A stretch of 14,873 nt of DNA from AA29 sp041481445 (GTDB lineage Bacteria; Acidobacteriota; Vicinamibacteria; Fen-336). A program made the translations under genes and the position numbers. Below are positions 1 to 10,100 of the stretch, one piece after another. The stretch covers positions 1 through 14,873 of the forward strand of contig JBGPBV010000162.1 of NCBI GenBank assembly GCA_041481445.1, read 5' to 3'. The notes under the pieces are model-generated. The model was given only the letters and a program-made list of their open reading frames with translations, was not told where the DNA came from and made no database searches. Every line of letters begins with the position of its first letter. Within the stretch, counting starts at the first letter, position 1.

Positions 1-1
1 C

Positions 2-850
2 GCGGCCAAGGGGGACGTCCTGGCCGTGCTCGACGCGACCGACTATCGCCTGGGCGCCGACCGGGCGCGGGCGGCGCTGGCGGTGGCGGAGGCGAACCAG
101 GCGCACGCGCGGGTCGAGAAGGACCGCGCGGACAACCTCCTGAAGACGGGTGGCATCACGGACAAGGACCGCCTGTCCGCCCAGGTCAACCTCCAGCTCG
201 CGGAGGCGGGCCTGGCCCAGGCCCACGCGGAGACGTCGATCGCGGCCCAGCAGCTCGCGCGCACGGAGATCCGCGCCCCCTTCGGGGGCCGGGTGGCCCG
301 GCGGATGGCGGACGCGGGGGCGATGCTGGCGGCGGGGGCGCCCCTGTTCACGTTCGTGGACGACTCCCTCCTCGAGTTCCGCGCCTCCGCGCCGTCGACG
401 CAGTACGGCAAGGTGCGGGTGGGCTCGCCGGTACGGGTCACCGTCGACAGCCAGCCCGGCCTGGCCGTCCTCGGCCGCGTGGCGCGCGTGTCCCCGCTGG
501 TCGACGACCGCAGCCGCTCGTTCGAGACGGTGGTGGAGGTGCCGGGCAACGCCGCGCTGGTGGGAGGCCTTTTCGCGCGCGCGAGCATCCGCACCGGCGT
601 GATGGCGGGCGCGCTGGTGGTGCCTCCGGCGGCCCTGGTCCGCGACGGCAGCGACCAGGCCCAGACGTTCGTCGTCGTGCAGGGCAGGGCCGAGCGGCGC
701 ACCGTCACCCTGGGCGTGGAGGCGGCGGACGCGGTGCAGGTCAGCCAGGGGTTGAAGGAGGGCGACGTGCTCGTCCTCGATCCTCCCGCCGCCCTCTCTT
801 CGGGCGCCGCCGTGCAGCTCGCGGCCGCGCCCGCCGCGCCCCGGAAGTAG
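2..850 (+). CDS. RND efflux periplasmic adaptor subunit (membrane fusion protein), 5' end missing
   Basis: This is the periplasmic adaptor that links an inner-membrane RND pump to an outer-membrane channel. The frame is already open at the window edge: the first residues read AAKGDVLAVLDATDYRL, the typical first half of the lipoyl/barrel-sandwich domain, so the signal peptide and N-terminal strand lie upstream, and the GTG at 26 is not the true start. An Ala/Glu/Gln-rich alpha-hairpin follows (about 60-250). The second lipoyl half contains TEIRAPFGGRVA (about 265-300), then come a beta-barrel domain and a C-terminal membrane-proximal domain containing VVPPAALV and LKEGDVLVLDPP. 282 codons are visible, ending with TAG at 848-850. 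The stop sits two bases before the permease ATG, so the two genes are probably co-transcribed and translationally coupled. Substrate cannot be told from the sequence. Family assignment is firm. Confidence 0.93.
   Translation, partial: AAKGDVLAVLDATDYRLGADRARAALAVAEANQAHARVEKDRADNLLKTGGITDKDRLSAQVNLQLAEAGLAQAHAETSIAAQQLARTEIRAPFGGRVARRMADAGAMLAAGAPLFTFVDDSLLEFRASAPSTQYGKVRVGSPVRVTVDSQPGLAVLGRVARVSPLVDDRSRSFETVVEVPGNAALVGGLFARASIRTGVMAGALVVPPAALVRDGSDQAQTFVVVQGRAERRTVTLGVEAADAVQVSQGLKEGDVLVLDPPAALSSGAAVQLAAAPAAPRK
843..847 (+). promoter_or_regulatory. Ribosome binding site of the RND permease
   Basis: GGAAG lies five bases upstream of ATG 853 and overlaps the end of the adaptor gene. It supports 853 as the true permease start. 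The N-terminal peptide from there (MFLSNLSIKQPVFATMMM) is the standard RND opening. Confidence 0.55.
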
Positions 851-852
851 CG

Positions 853-3800
853 ATGTTCCTCAGCAACCTCTCGATCAAGCAGCCGGTCTTCGCCACCATG
901 ATGATGCTGGCCCTGGCCGTGCTCGGGATCAGCTCTTACCGGCAGCTCAAGGTCGACATGTTCCCGAACGTCGAGTTCCCCGTCGTGACCGTCACCACCG
1001 TCTACCCCGGGGCCACCCCTGAGACGGTCTAGCGCCAGGACACGAAGAGGATCGAGGATTCGATCAACACCGTCCAGGGCATCAAGCACGTCGAGTCCAC
1101 CTCGCAGGAGGGGCTCTCGAACATCGTGGTCCTCTTCAACCTCGAGGTCTCCACCCAGGTGGCCTCGCAGGACATCCGGGGCAAGGTGGCGGGGATCCGC
1201 GGCGACCTGCCCCGGGAGATCGAGGAGCCGATCGTCCAGCGCATCGACCCCGGGGCCCTGCCCATCGTCTCCGTCTCCGTCAACGCCCCCGGCCTGTCGC
1301 CCCAGGCCGCCACCGACCTCGCGGACAAGGTGGTCAAGCGCCGCCTGGAGAACGTGCCCGGCGTGGGCGCGGTGAACCTGGTCGGCGAGGCCACGCGCGA
1401 GATCCAGGTGAGGGTGGACCGCGCCCGCCTCGAGGCCTACCACCTCTCGCTGTCCGACGTCGTGATGGCGCTCCAGCGCGAGAACGTGGACGCCCCCGCC
1501 GGCTCCGCCGACCGCGGGGCCACCGAGGCCCTGGTCCGCGTGACCGCGCGCGGGCGCACGGCGGCGGACATCGCGGCCATCCCGGTCAAGCGCAAGAGCG
1601 GGGTCGCCATCTTCGTGCGCGACCTGGCCCAGGTCACGGACGGGGTCGAGGAGCCGCGCAACGCCGCCTTCCTCGACGAGCAGCCCGCCCTCGCCCTCGA
1701 CGTGCAGAAGCAGTCGGGCGCGAACACGGTGGCGGTGGCGGACGGGGTGCGGGCGGCGGTGGCGAGGATCGGCCGGGACCTCCCGGCGGGCGTGTCGCTC
1801 CAGATCGTGCGCGACGACTCCACGTTCATCCGCGACTCCATCCACGACGTCAACACCACGATGCTCATCGGGGGGGTCCTGACCGTCTTCATCGTGTTCC
1901 TGTTCCTGAACTCCTGGCGCTCCACCGTCATCACCGGCCTCACCCTGCCCATCTCCGTCGTGGCCGCCTTCATCGCCATGAAGGCCTTCGGGTTCACCCT
2001 GAACGTCCTCACCCTGATGGGACTCTCCCTCGCCATCGGGATGCTCATCGACGACGCGATCGTGGTGCGCGAGAACATCGTCCGCCACCTCCAGCGCGGC
2101 AAGGACCACTTCGAGGCGGCGCGGGACGGCACGGCGGAGATCGGCCTGGCCGTGATGGCCACCACCTTCACCATCGTGGCCGTGTTCATCCCGGTGGCCT
2201 TCATGGGCGGGATGGTCGGGCGCTTCTTCTACGAGTTCGGCATCACGGTGGCGGCGGCGGTGCTGGTGTCGCTCTTCGTCAGCTTCACCCTCGACCCGAT
2301 GCTCTCCTCGCGCTGGGTCGACCCCGACGTCGAGCAGGAGGGGGCGGCCGGCCACGCGCCCCCCACCCGCGGGATCAAGGGGCTGCTGCACCGCTTCAAC
2401 CGGCGGTTCGACGACCTCCACGTCCGCTACGAGCGCGTCCTGGCCTGGTCCCTCCGCCACCGCCTGGCCGTGATGGGGATCGCCACCTTCGCCTTCCTGG
2501 CCAGCTTCCCCATCCTGGCCGTCCTGGGCGGCGACTTCATGCCCGACTTCAACCGCGGCGAGTACCAGGTGGCGTTCAAGGCCACTCCGGGAGCGACGCT
2601 GCGCGAGACGGCCGACCGCGCCCGCGAGGTGGTCCGCAAGCTGAGGTCCCTGCCCGACGTCGAGTACACCTACACCACCATCGGGGAGGCGGGCACGCAG
2701 TACCGGCCGGTGACCGAGGGCTCGACCTACGTGAAGCTGAAGGAATCGACGCGAGGCAAGACCTTCAGCCAGGTGCTGCGCGACGCGCGGCGCGTGATCG
2801 AAGAAGTGCCGGGCATGACCTACGGCCTGTTCGAGGCGGGCCCCTTCGGCCAGAAGCCGATCCAGATCAGCGTGCGCGGACCGGAGGTGGACGAGCTGGA
2901 CCGCATCTCGCGCGCGCTCGTGGCCTCGATGCAGGGGATCCGCGGCGTGACCGACGTGGAGTCGAGCCTGGAGAAGAGCAAGCCGGAGCTGAAGGTGCGG
3001 GTGGACCGCGGGCGCGCCTCCGACGTCGGCCTCGGCGCGGGCGCGATCGCCACCACCCTGCGGGCGGCGGTGGCGGGCGAGGTGGCCACGCGGGTCGAGG
3101 ACGCCGCCGGCGACAGCCACGACGTGCGCGTGCGGCTGCGCGCCGACCAGCGCCGCTACGCGGACGACCTGCTCGCCCTCACCGTGCCGAGCGACAGGGA
3201 CGACCCGACGGGCACCGACGGCGAGAAGGTGCTCGTCCCCCTGCGCGAGGTGGCGACGGCGGAGGCGGGCACCGGACCGTCCACCATCCGGCGCAAGGAC
3301 CTGCAGCGCGAGGTCCGCATCTCCGCCAATCCGGACGGACGCAGCCTGGGCGAGGTCACCGCCGACATCGAGAAGGCGGCGGCCACCCTGGAGCTGCCGG
3401 CCGGGTACGACGTGGTCCACGGGGGTGACGCCGAGGAGCTCAAGGACATGTTCAACAACATGTTCCAGGCCCTGTTCCTCGCCGTCGTGTTCATCTACCT
3501 GATCCTGGCCTCGCAGTTCGCGTCCTTCGTGCACCCGCTGGCGATCATGCTGTCGCTCCCCCTCTCCCTGGTGGGAGTGGCCCTCGCCCTCCTGGCCACC
3601 CACGACACCCTCAACATCATGAGCATGATCGGCCTCATCATGCTGATGGGCCTCGTGACCAAGAACGCCATCCTGCTCGTGGACTTCACGAACCAGGCCC
3701 GCGGGCAGGGGCTCTCGCGCCGCGACGCCCTCATCCGCGCCGGCTCCACGCGCCTGCGGCCGATCGTGATGACCACGCTGGCCATGATCTTCGGCATGCT

Positions 3801-4044
3801 GCCGCTCGCGTTCGCCATCGGCGCCGGCGCGGAGATGCGCGCCCCCATGGCCCGCGCCGTCATCGGCGGCCTGATCACCTCGACCCTGCTCACCCTGATC
3901 GTGGTGCCCGTCGTGTACACGTACCTCGACGACCTCCGGCCGGCGGCCGTCCTCGGCTGGCTGCGGCGGCGGTGGCGCCGGCGGACGGGCGCGCTGGAGG
4001 CGGAGCCCGCACGCGGCGGTGTCACCCCCCAGCCGGCGGACTGA
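853..4044 (+). CDS. HAE1-type RND efflux permease, frame interrupted by an in-frame TAG at codon 60
   Basis: This is the proton-driven inner-membrane pump of a tripartite efflux system (AcrB/MdtB-like superfamily). The frame gives 1,063 codons, the usual family length. Visible features: TM1 after the opening MFLSNLSIKQPVF; the porter-domain motif VYPGATPETV; TM2 near residues 337-353; TM4 with GMLIDDAIVV, holding the paired aspartates D400 and D401 that relay protons and mark HAE1 pumps; a second periplasmic half starting GGDFMPDFNRGEYQV; and TM10 with GLVTKNAILLVDF, holding K937, the counterpart of AcrB Lys940. Codon 60 (1030-1032) is TAG, where homologues have Glu or Gln; the other codons carry no stop or visible frameshift. 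An internal start at GTG 1126, with GGAGGGG twelve bases upstream, would give 972 residues but lose TM1 and part of the porter domain. Whether the gene is dead, read through or misread cannot be decided here. Confidence 0.93.
1030..1032 (+). other. Premature amber codon inside the RND permease
   Basis: TAG falls in frame between GATPETV and RQDTKRIEDSINTVQGI. RND homologues read Glu or Gln here (AcrB has TVQDTV), so one G-to-T or C-to-T change from GAG or CAG explains it. The adaptor gene just upstream uses TAG as a genuine terminator at 848-850. Reading through that one would only add 16 unrelated residues before TGA at 899-901, which argues against general amber recoding. Confidence 0.9.
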
Positions 4045-4056
4045 GCCGTCCGTCAC

Positions 4057-4085
4057 TTGATCGGCAGGGGCGCACTCCGTATACT
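4057..4085 (+). promoter_or_regulatory. Sigma70-like promoter for the giant secreted protein gene
   Basis: A -35-like TTGATC (4057-4062) is followed after exactly 17 bases by a -10-like TATACT (4080-4085, five of six consensus bases). It lies in the only non-coding gap of the window, and the bases just after it are less GC-rich than the genes. The expected transcription start is near 4092, giving a leader of about 20 bases to the GTG at 4111. I see no hairpin terminator after the permease stop, so read-through from the efflux operon is also possible. Confidence 0.55.
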
Positions 4086-4110
4086 CCGCCCTCGCTATCT
4101 GGACAAAATC

Positions 4111-7100
4111 GTGGGCAGTCCCCTTCCCTCCTCCGCTAGAAGTGGCCAGGCGCCCGTATCCCTGAGCCTGGAGGCGACCCTCGTCCGCCGCGGGGAGCGG
4201 CGCGCGTCGCTCTCCACGCGGCTCGCCCTCCTCGGCGTCGCGATGATGCTGGCCGCGCCCGCCGGCATGAGCCTGGCCGCGGAGGGAACGGCGGGCGACG
4301 CCGGGGACGAGGTCCGCGCCTCCCGCCGCCTGCGCGAGCACGCGGCGAGCCTGCGGCCGGCGACCGCGGCCGCGGGCGCCCCCGCCGCTCCCTCCGCGAT
4401 CACGCGCGACGTCGGCCAGATCGCGGTCATCGAGCACGACGGGACGCCCTACGACCGCGACGAGCCCGACGGCACGCCCAACTACACGGTCCGGGCCGCC
4501 CTGGCCCAGCGCTTCTACCAGACCCACGGCGACAACTACGACTTCATCGTCGTGTTCACGAACTTCGAGTTCGCCACCGGCTCCGCCATCGCGTTCCACA
4601 GCCTCGTCCGGAACGAGGTGCAGGGGATCGGCAAGCCCGTGCTCGACAACGGGCCGTTCTTCGGCAGCCCCGGCCGCCTCCGCGGCTTCGTGGACATGGC
4701 CGCCATCGACCGCTACCGAGGGCAGCCCCTCTCCGCGCGCGCCGGCGTCCCCCTGAGCATGGAGCCGAACCAGCCGGGATGGCGCGACACCCTGAACGTG
4801 CTCGCGCACGAGGTCGGCCATCAATGGCTGGCCCAGCCGCGCTACCGGGACGCCACCGGCGCCTCCAGCGCCGCCCTCCTCTCCCGCGACGGCGTGCACT
4901 GGAGCTACCTGCTCGACTCGGACGCCTCCGTGATGTACGGCTCGGACTGGCGGCTGCAGCCCGGCGGAGACTGGCGCGCGGACCGGGTGTTCGAGACCTA
5001 TTCGCCCCTCGACCTGTACCTGATGGGGATGACGCCGCCGGCGCACGTCCCCCCCTTCACGCTCCTGCGCAACCCGGCCGTCGACGCCACCCTGCCGCGC
5101 GAGGGGGACGTCGTCTCCGCCACTCCGGAGACGGTGAGCCTGGGCCAGATCGTGGCCGCGGAAGGCGCGCGCCAGCCGCCGTCCACGCTCTCGCCCAAGA
5201 CCTTCCGGGCCGCGTTCGTCCTCCTCACCGCGCCGGGCGTCGAGCCCGACCCCGACGACCTCGCCGCCGTGGACCGGGTGCGCGCGGCCTTCGTCGCGCA
5301 TTTCTTCGCGCTCACCGGCGGGGTGGGCCTGGTCGACACCACGCTCGCGGAGCTTCCTCCCGAAGAGACGGCCGCCGCGCCCGACCTCGACCTGGCGCTG
5401 GCCTGGCTCCTCTCCCAGCAGTCGGGCGACGGCTTCTTCGAGGACGTCCAGGGCTCGGCGGTGCGCGACACCGGGACGGTGATCGAGACCCTGCGCGAGA
5501 TCGGCCTGGCCGCCGACCCTTACGGGCGTGCCCTCTCCTGGCTCTCGGGCACCGGCACCACCAACACCGACTTCCTGCTCCGGCGCGCGCTCGCGCTCGC
5601 CCCCGTCCTCTCGAGCGCGGACAAGCAGGCGCTCGTGCGCGCGATCAAGGAAGGGCAGAACCGGGACGGCGGGTTCGGCCTCGGTCCCGGCTACCAGAGC
5701 GATCCCCTCGACACCGCCCTCGCCCTGCGGGCGTGGGCCGCCCTCGGCGCGGGCGGCGGAGGCACGACGGGCGCGGCCATCGACCGCGCGCTCGTCCATC
5801 TCCGGGCCGCGCGGCACTTGAGCGGCCTCTGGCCGATGGTCCCGCTGGGCGAGCCCTCGACGGTGGTGAGCGCCCACGTGCTGCTCGCGCTCCAGGACCA
5901 CGCCGCCAACCCGATCGCGCAGGGCCTGCTCGGCCCCACCCTCGACGCCCTGCTCGCGCGCCGCAATCCGGACGGGGGCTTCGGAGAGAGCCCGAGCACC
6001 CCCTACGCCACCGCGCTCGTGCTGCAGGCGCTGCTCCGGGGGACGAGCCCCGAGCCCGTCGTCGAAGGGGCCGTCTCCTTCCTGCGGCGGACCCAGGCCC
6101 CCAACGGGAGCTGGACGAACAGCGGCTACACCACCTCGCTCGTGCTGCGCGCGCTCAAGGGCGGCCTCACGCCCAACCTGACCGTGCCTCCGGGCTTCCT
6201 CACGGTGCAGCCGGCGGCTCCGCACGAGGGCGACGTCGTGCACGTCGAGGCTCGCGTCCGCAACGTCGGACGGCGCCCCGCTCCCGCGACCCTCGTGCGC
6301 CTCTACGACACGGATCCCGCCGATCCCTCCCGCCTGATCGGAGAGCAGGCGATCGGCGGCCTCGATCCCGGCCAGGAGGCGCCGGTGGCGTTCGACTGGC
6401 CGACGCTGGACCGGGCCGGCTCCCACGTCCTCTACGTCGTGGTCGATCCGGACGGCACCGTCCCCGAGGCCCGGGAGGACGACAACGCCGCCTCGCGCCC
6501 GGTGGCCGTGACCGGCAAGCTGCCCGACCTCGTGATCGGCGTCGGCGACCTCGCGGTCACGCCCTACCCGCCGGAGGAGGGCGAGATCGCGGACGTGCAG
6601 GTCACCGTGCACAACACCGGCCAGCAGAAGTCGGGGGCCACCCTCGTGCGCGTCTTCCGCGGCGACCCGCGGCTGGGCGGCGCGATCATCGGAGAGGCCG
6701 CCCTCGCCTCGCTGCTCGCGGGCCATGACACGATGGTCGTGATCCCCTGGCCGACGCAGGGGCAGGCCGGGTCGGCCGAGCTCTTCGCCCTCGCCGATCC
6801 CGATCACCGCGTCGACGAGAGCGACGAGACCAACAACGAAACCTCGCTGCCCGTGCGCGTGAGCGCGAAGATTCCCCCCGGCCCCGACCTCGAGATCGCG
6901 CGGGTGTCGGTGGACCCCCCGGTGCTGTCCACCATCCCGCAGACGGTGGTAGTGCATGTCCTCGTGCGCAACGTCAGTTGTGGTCGAACATCACCGGGCG
7001 GATCGTGTAGGCCTCCGTCGCGCGACGAGGCCACGGATTCGTCGGTCGAGCTGCGGGATCAGGACACGGACGCCGTCTACGGGGAGCTGGACGTCTCCAT

Positions 7101-10100
7101 CCCGTGGCGCAGCGCCGTCCTGCTGTCCTTCCCGGTCACGGTGGCGCAGTCGGGCAATCGCTCGTTCCTGGCCATCGCCGATCCCGCGGGCGTGCTGCCA
7201 GAGGCGGACGAGGACAACAACGTGGGCTTGGGGGTCCTCGTCGATCCCGGCGACACCTTCGACGTGGAGATACGCGCGGGCGAGGTCACGCCGTCGGCGA
7301 CCACGCTCACCCTGGGCGACGTCCTCACCGTGACCGCCCTCGTCCACAACAAGGGCACCGCGCCCATCTTGCAGCTTCCGGTCGTGCTCCGCCACGCGGC
7401 CGGCACCGCTCCCGCCGAGCTGGCCCGGGCCTTCGTGGGCATCCCGCCCGACGGCGCCATCCCGCCCGACGGCGCCACCACCGTGTCCCTCGAGTGGACC
7501 ACCGCCTTCACCGGCGATCCCGTGCCGCTGGCCGTGGTCGCGGATCCCTTCGACCTGCTCCACGAGACGAGCGAGACCAACAACCGCGTGGACCTGCAAG
7601 TGACCATCCACGCCTCCGACCGGCCGAACCTCACCGCCAGCGGTGCCGACGTGGCCTTCGATCCCGACCCGCCGGTCGAAGGCCAGCCCGCCAACGTCTC
7701 CCTCGTCGTGCGCAACCCGACGCCGGTGGCGGCGGGGCCGTTCGTGGTGCGCTTCTTCCGCGGCGATCCGGACGAGGACGGCGTCGCGATCGGAGAGGCG
7801 CGCGTCGCGGGGGTGGATCCGCTCGGCCAGGCCACCGCCACCGTGACCTGGGATCCCGTCGACGTCCGCGGCGTCCAGGGCCTGTTCGTGCTCGTCGATG
7901 CGGACGGCGAGGTGGACGAGTACGACGAGACCGACAACCGCGCCTTCCGGCCCTTCGCCGCCGTGGGCCTCCCCGACCTCGTGGTCACCGCGGGCAACGT
8001 CCTCCTCGATCCCGCCTTCCCGCGTGCCGGCCAGCCGGTGACGGTGACGGCGAAGGTCCTCAACCTCGGCGCCCAGACCGCGCCCGCCACGCTGGCGCGC
8101 GTGATCGAGGGCGAGGGCCCGGGCGCGGTCGTGGTGGCGGAGCAGACCGTGGGACCGCTGGCGCCGGGCGCGGCGCAGGTGCTGAGCCTCGTCTGGACTC
8201 CGTCCGCACCCGCGGGCGAGCGCTCCCTCATCGTGCTGGCCGACGCCGGGGAGACGGTGCGCGAGCAGGACGAGGGCAACAACCGCGCGCGACGCGTGGT
8301 CGTGGTCCAGGACGCGAACCTCTACCTCACGCATCCCTTCTTCTCGCCCGACGGCGACGGCGTGCAGGACGAGACGTCCTTCGCCTGGCGCACGGAGGGT
8401 GTGACGTCCGTCCAGGTCGCGGTGTCGAACAGCCGCGGGCAGCTCGTGCGCACGCTGGCCACCGGCGGGCCGACCGAAGGCTCGGTGACCTGGGACGGCC
8501 GCGACGAGCACGGCCGCCTCCTCTGGGACGGGACCTACACGTTCACCCTCCGCTCCGACCGCGGGACCCTGCTCGGCCGGCGCCAGGCCGTCCTCGACAC
8601 CAACCACAGCTCGATCCACGACGCGGCGGGCACGGGCCTGGTGGCCGTGCGCAACATGACCTGCGCGCTGCCCGACCTCTGGAACGGGCCGGCCTGGCTG
8701 CCCGCGGAAGACGAGGCGCTGTTCATCCTCAACTACCCGGAGCCGGAGACCGACTTCACGCCCGGCCTCCTGCGCGTGGGCCTGGACGGGCAGTTCGTGT
8801 ACGTCGGCGCGCCGGATCCCTGGTACGCGAACGCCTACTTCCCGTACCGCTCGAACGGAGGCTCGGGGCCGCCCGTTCCCACCGTGGTCTCCCCGGACGG
8901 GCGCGAAGCGCTCGTCTTCTGGAACGGCACGCTCTTCGCCGTCGACCTCGCCACCGGCGGCCGGCGGGAGCTCGCGAGCGGCGAGTGGGGCCACGCCACC
9001 TGGTCTCCGGACGGGCGCATGATCCTGGTGGGCACGCGCGTGATCACGCGCGACGGGACCGACGTCGGCCAGCTGCCCGACGCCCGCAGCGGATGGGTCT
9101 GGTCGCCCGACGGCCAGTTCCTGGCCGGCGACCTCCGCGTCGTGCGTCCCGACGGCTCCTCCGTCCGGGAGTTCGACGACTCCGAGATCGGGCCCGTCTC
9201 CACGATCGAGTGGCGCGGCGACGGCAAGATCTTCGTGAGCGACCAATTCGGTGGCGAGGAGGATGTGGCGCCGGACGCTGGGCACGGACGCGCGCCGCCA
9301 TCCTCGGCGACGGCCGCCCACCGTGGCCCGAGCCCCACGCCGCGGCAGAGCCCCGGACAGGGCGGCGGGGCTTTCGTCCTCGACCCGGAGACGGGTGAGG
9401 TGCGGCGCCTGGAGTGGGTGGACACGCTGCCCGACCAGCCGCAAGCCTTCGACTGGTCCCCCGACGGCTCCAAGGTCCTCTACCACGTCATCAACTACAT
9501 CTGGCAGACGCCGTCCACGCGCGTCTCGCGCGAGGACGGCCAGGGCACACGCCAGCTCGGGGCGTTCCACGCCGTGCCCGGTCCGCGCAAGTCCGTGGCC
9601 TCCTGGCTCAACTTCGACCCCGACTTCGTCTGCGCGGGAGGCCAGGACGTCTTCGTGCTCCAGAACCTCCTGAACCTGGCCGCCGACCTGCAAGTCTCGC
9701 GGCTGCCCGCCAACGACGGCCTCCAGATCCGCGGCACCGCCTCCGACCTCAACCTCGACCACCACCAGCTCGAGTGGGCGACGGAGGCGGCGCCGGACGT
9801 GTGGCACCCCCTGGGCGCGGCGTCGGAGACGGCGGTGATCAGCGACGCCTTCACGGTCTGGGTGCCGGCCGTTCCCGGCCGCTACCTCGTGCGCCTGCGC
9901 GTCGTGGATCGCGCCGGCAACGAGAGGGCGCGCACGAAGGTCATCACCTGGGACCGCACGCCCGCCATCGTCAACGTCACGCAGAGCGAGCGGCTGATCT
10001 CCCCCAACGGCGACGGGCGGCGCGATGCCGTCCGCTTCGACTACCTCGTCCAGGAGCCGGCCCGCCTCGAGGTGCGCGTGGTCGGGCCCGCGGGGGCGGC

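Larger units (their letters stand above)
6181..8325 (+). repeat. Six tandem CARDB modules (protein-level repeat array)
   Basis: Units of about 113-125 residues begin near 6181, 6520, 6886, 7261, 7627 and 7972. Each has the CARDB pattern: PDLVV or similar, then VxVxVRNxG, a charged RLYDxDP strand, a GPLxPG turn, and a closing DxxxxVxExDExNN. CARDB modules are beta-sandwich adhesion or spacer domains of exported proteins. The units are clearly diverged at the DNA level. The third carries the atypical insert at 6976-7017 and the fourth the 18-base duplication at 7441-7476. Confidence 0.8.

Noticed and set aside
848..1032. General recoding of TAG as an amino acid
   Set aside because: TAG at 848-850 ends the adaptor at the expected length and spacing from the next gene. 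Reading through it would add only 16 unrelated residues. One internal TAG is not enough evidence.
4045..4110. Rho-independent terminator after the permease
   Set aside because: No stem-loop with a following T-run is visible; the gap is occupied by promoter-like hexamers.
5383..6180. Functional squalene-hopene cyclase, prenyltransferase or thioester (macroglobulin) domain
   Set aside because: The DxDD acid motif and GCGEQ thioester are absent and the segment has no cysteine. Only the repeat fold is supported.
43..6957. Minus-strand open frame of about 2,300 codons opposite the efflux genes and the start of the giant gene
   Set aside because: It is antisense to genes with clear family motifs. 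Stops are rare there because the sense codons end in G or C. The peptide is low-complexity, rich in Arg, Gly, His and Asp, and has no domain pattern.
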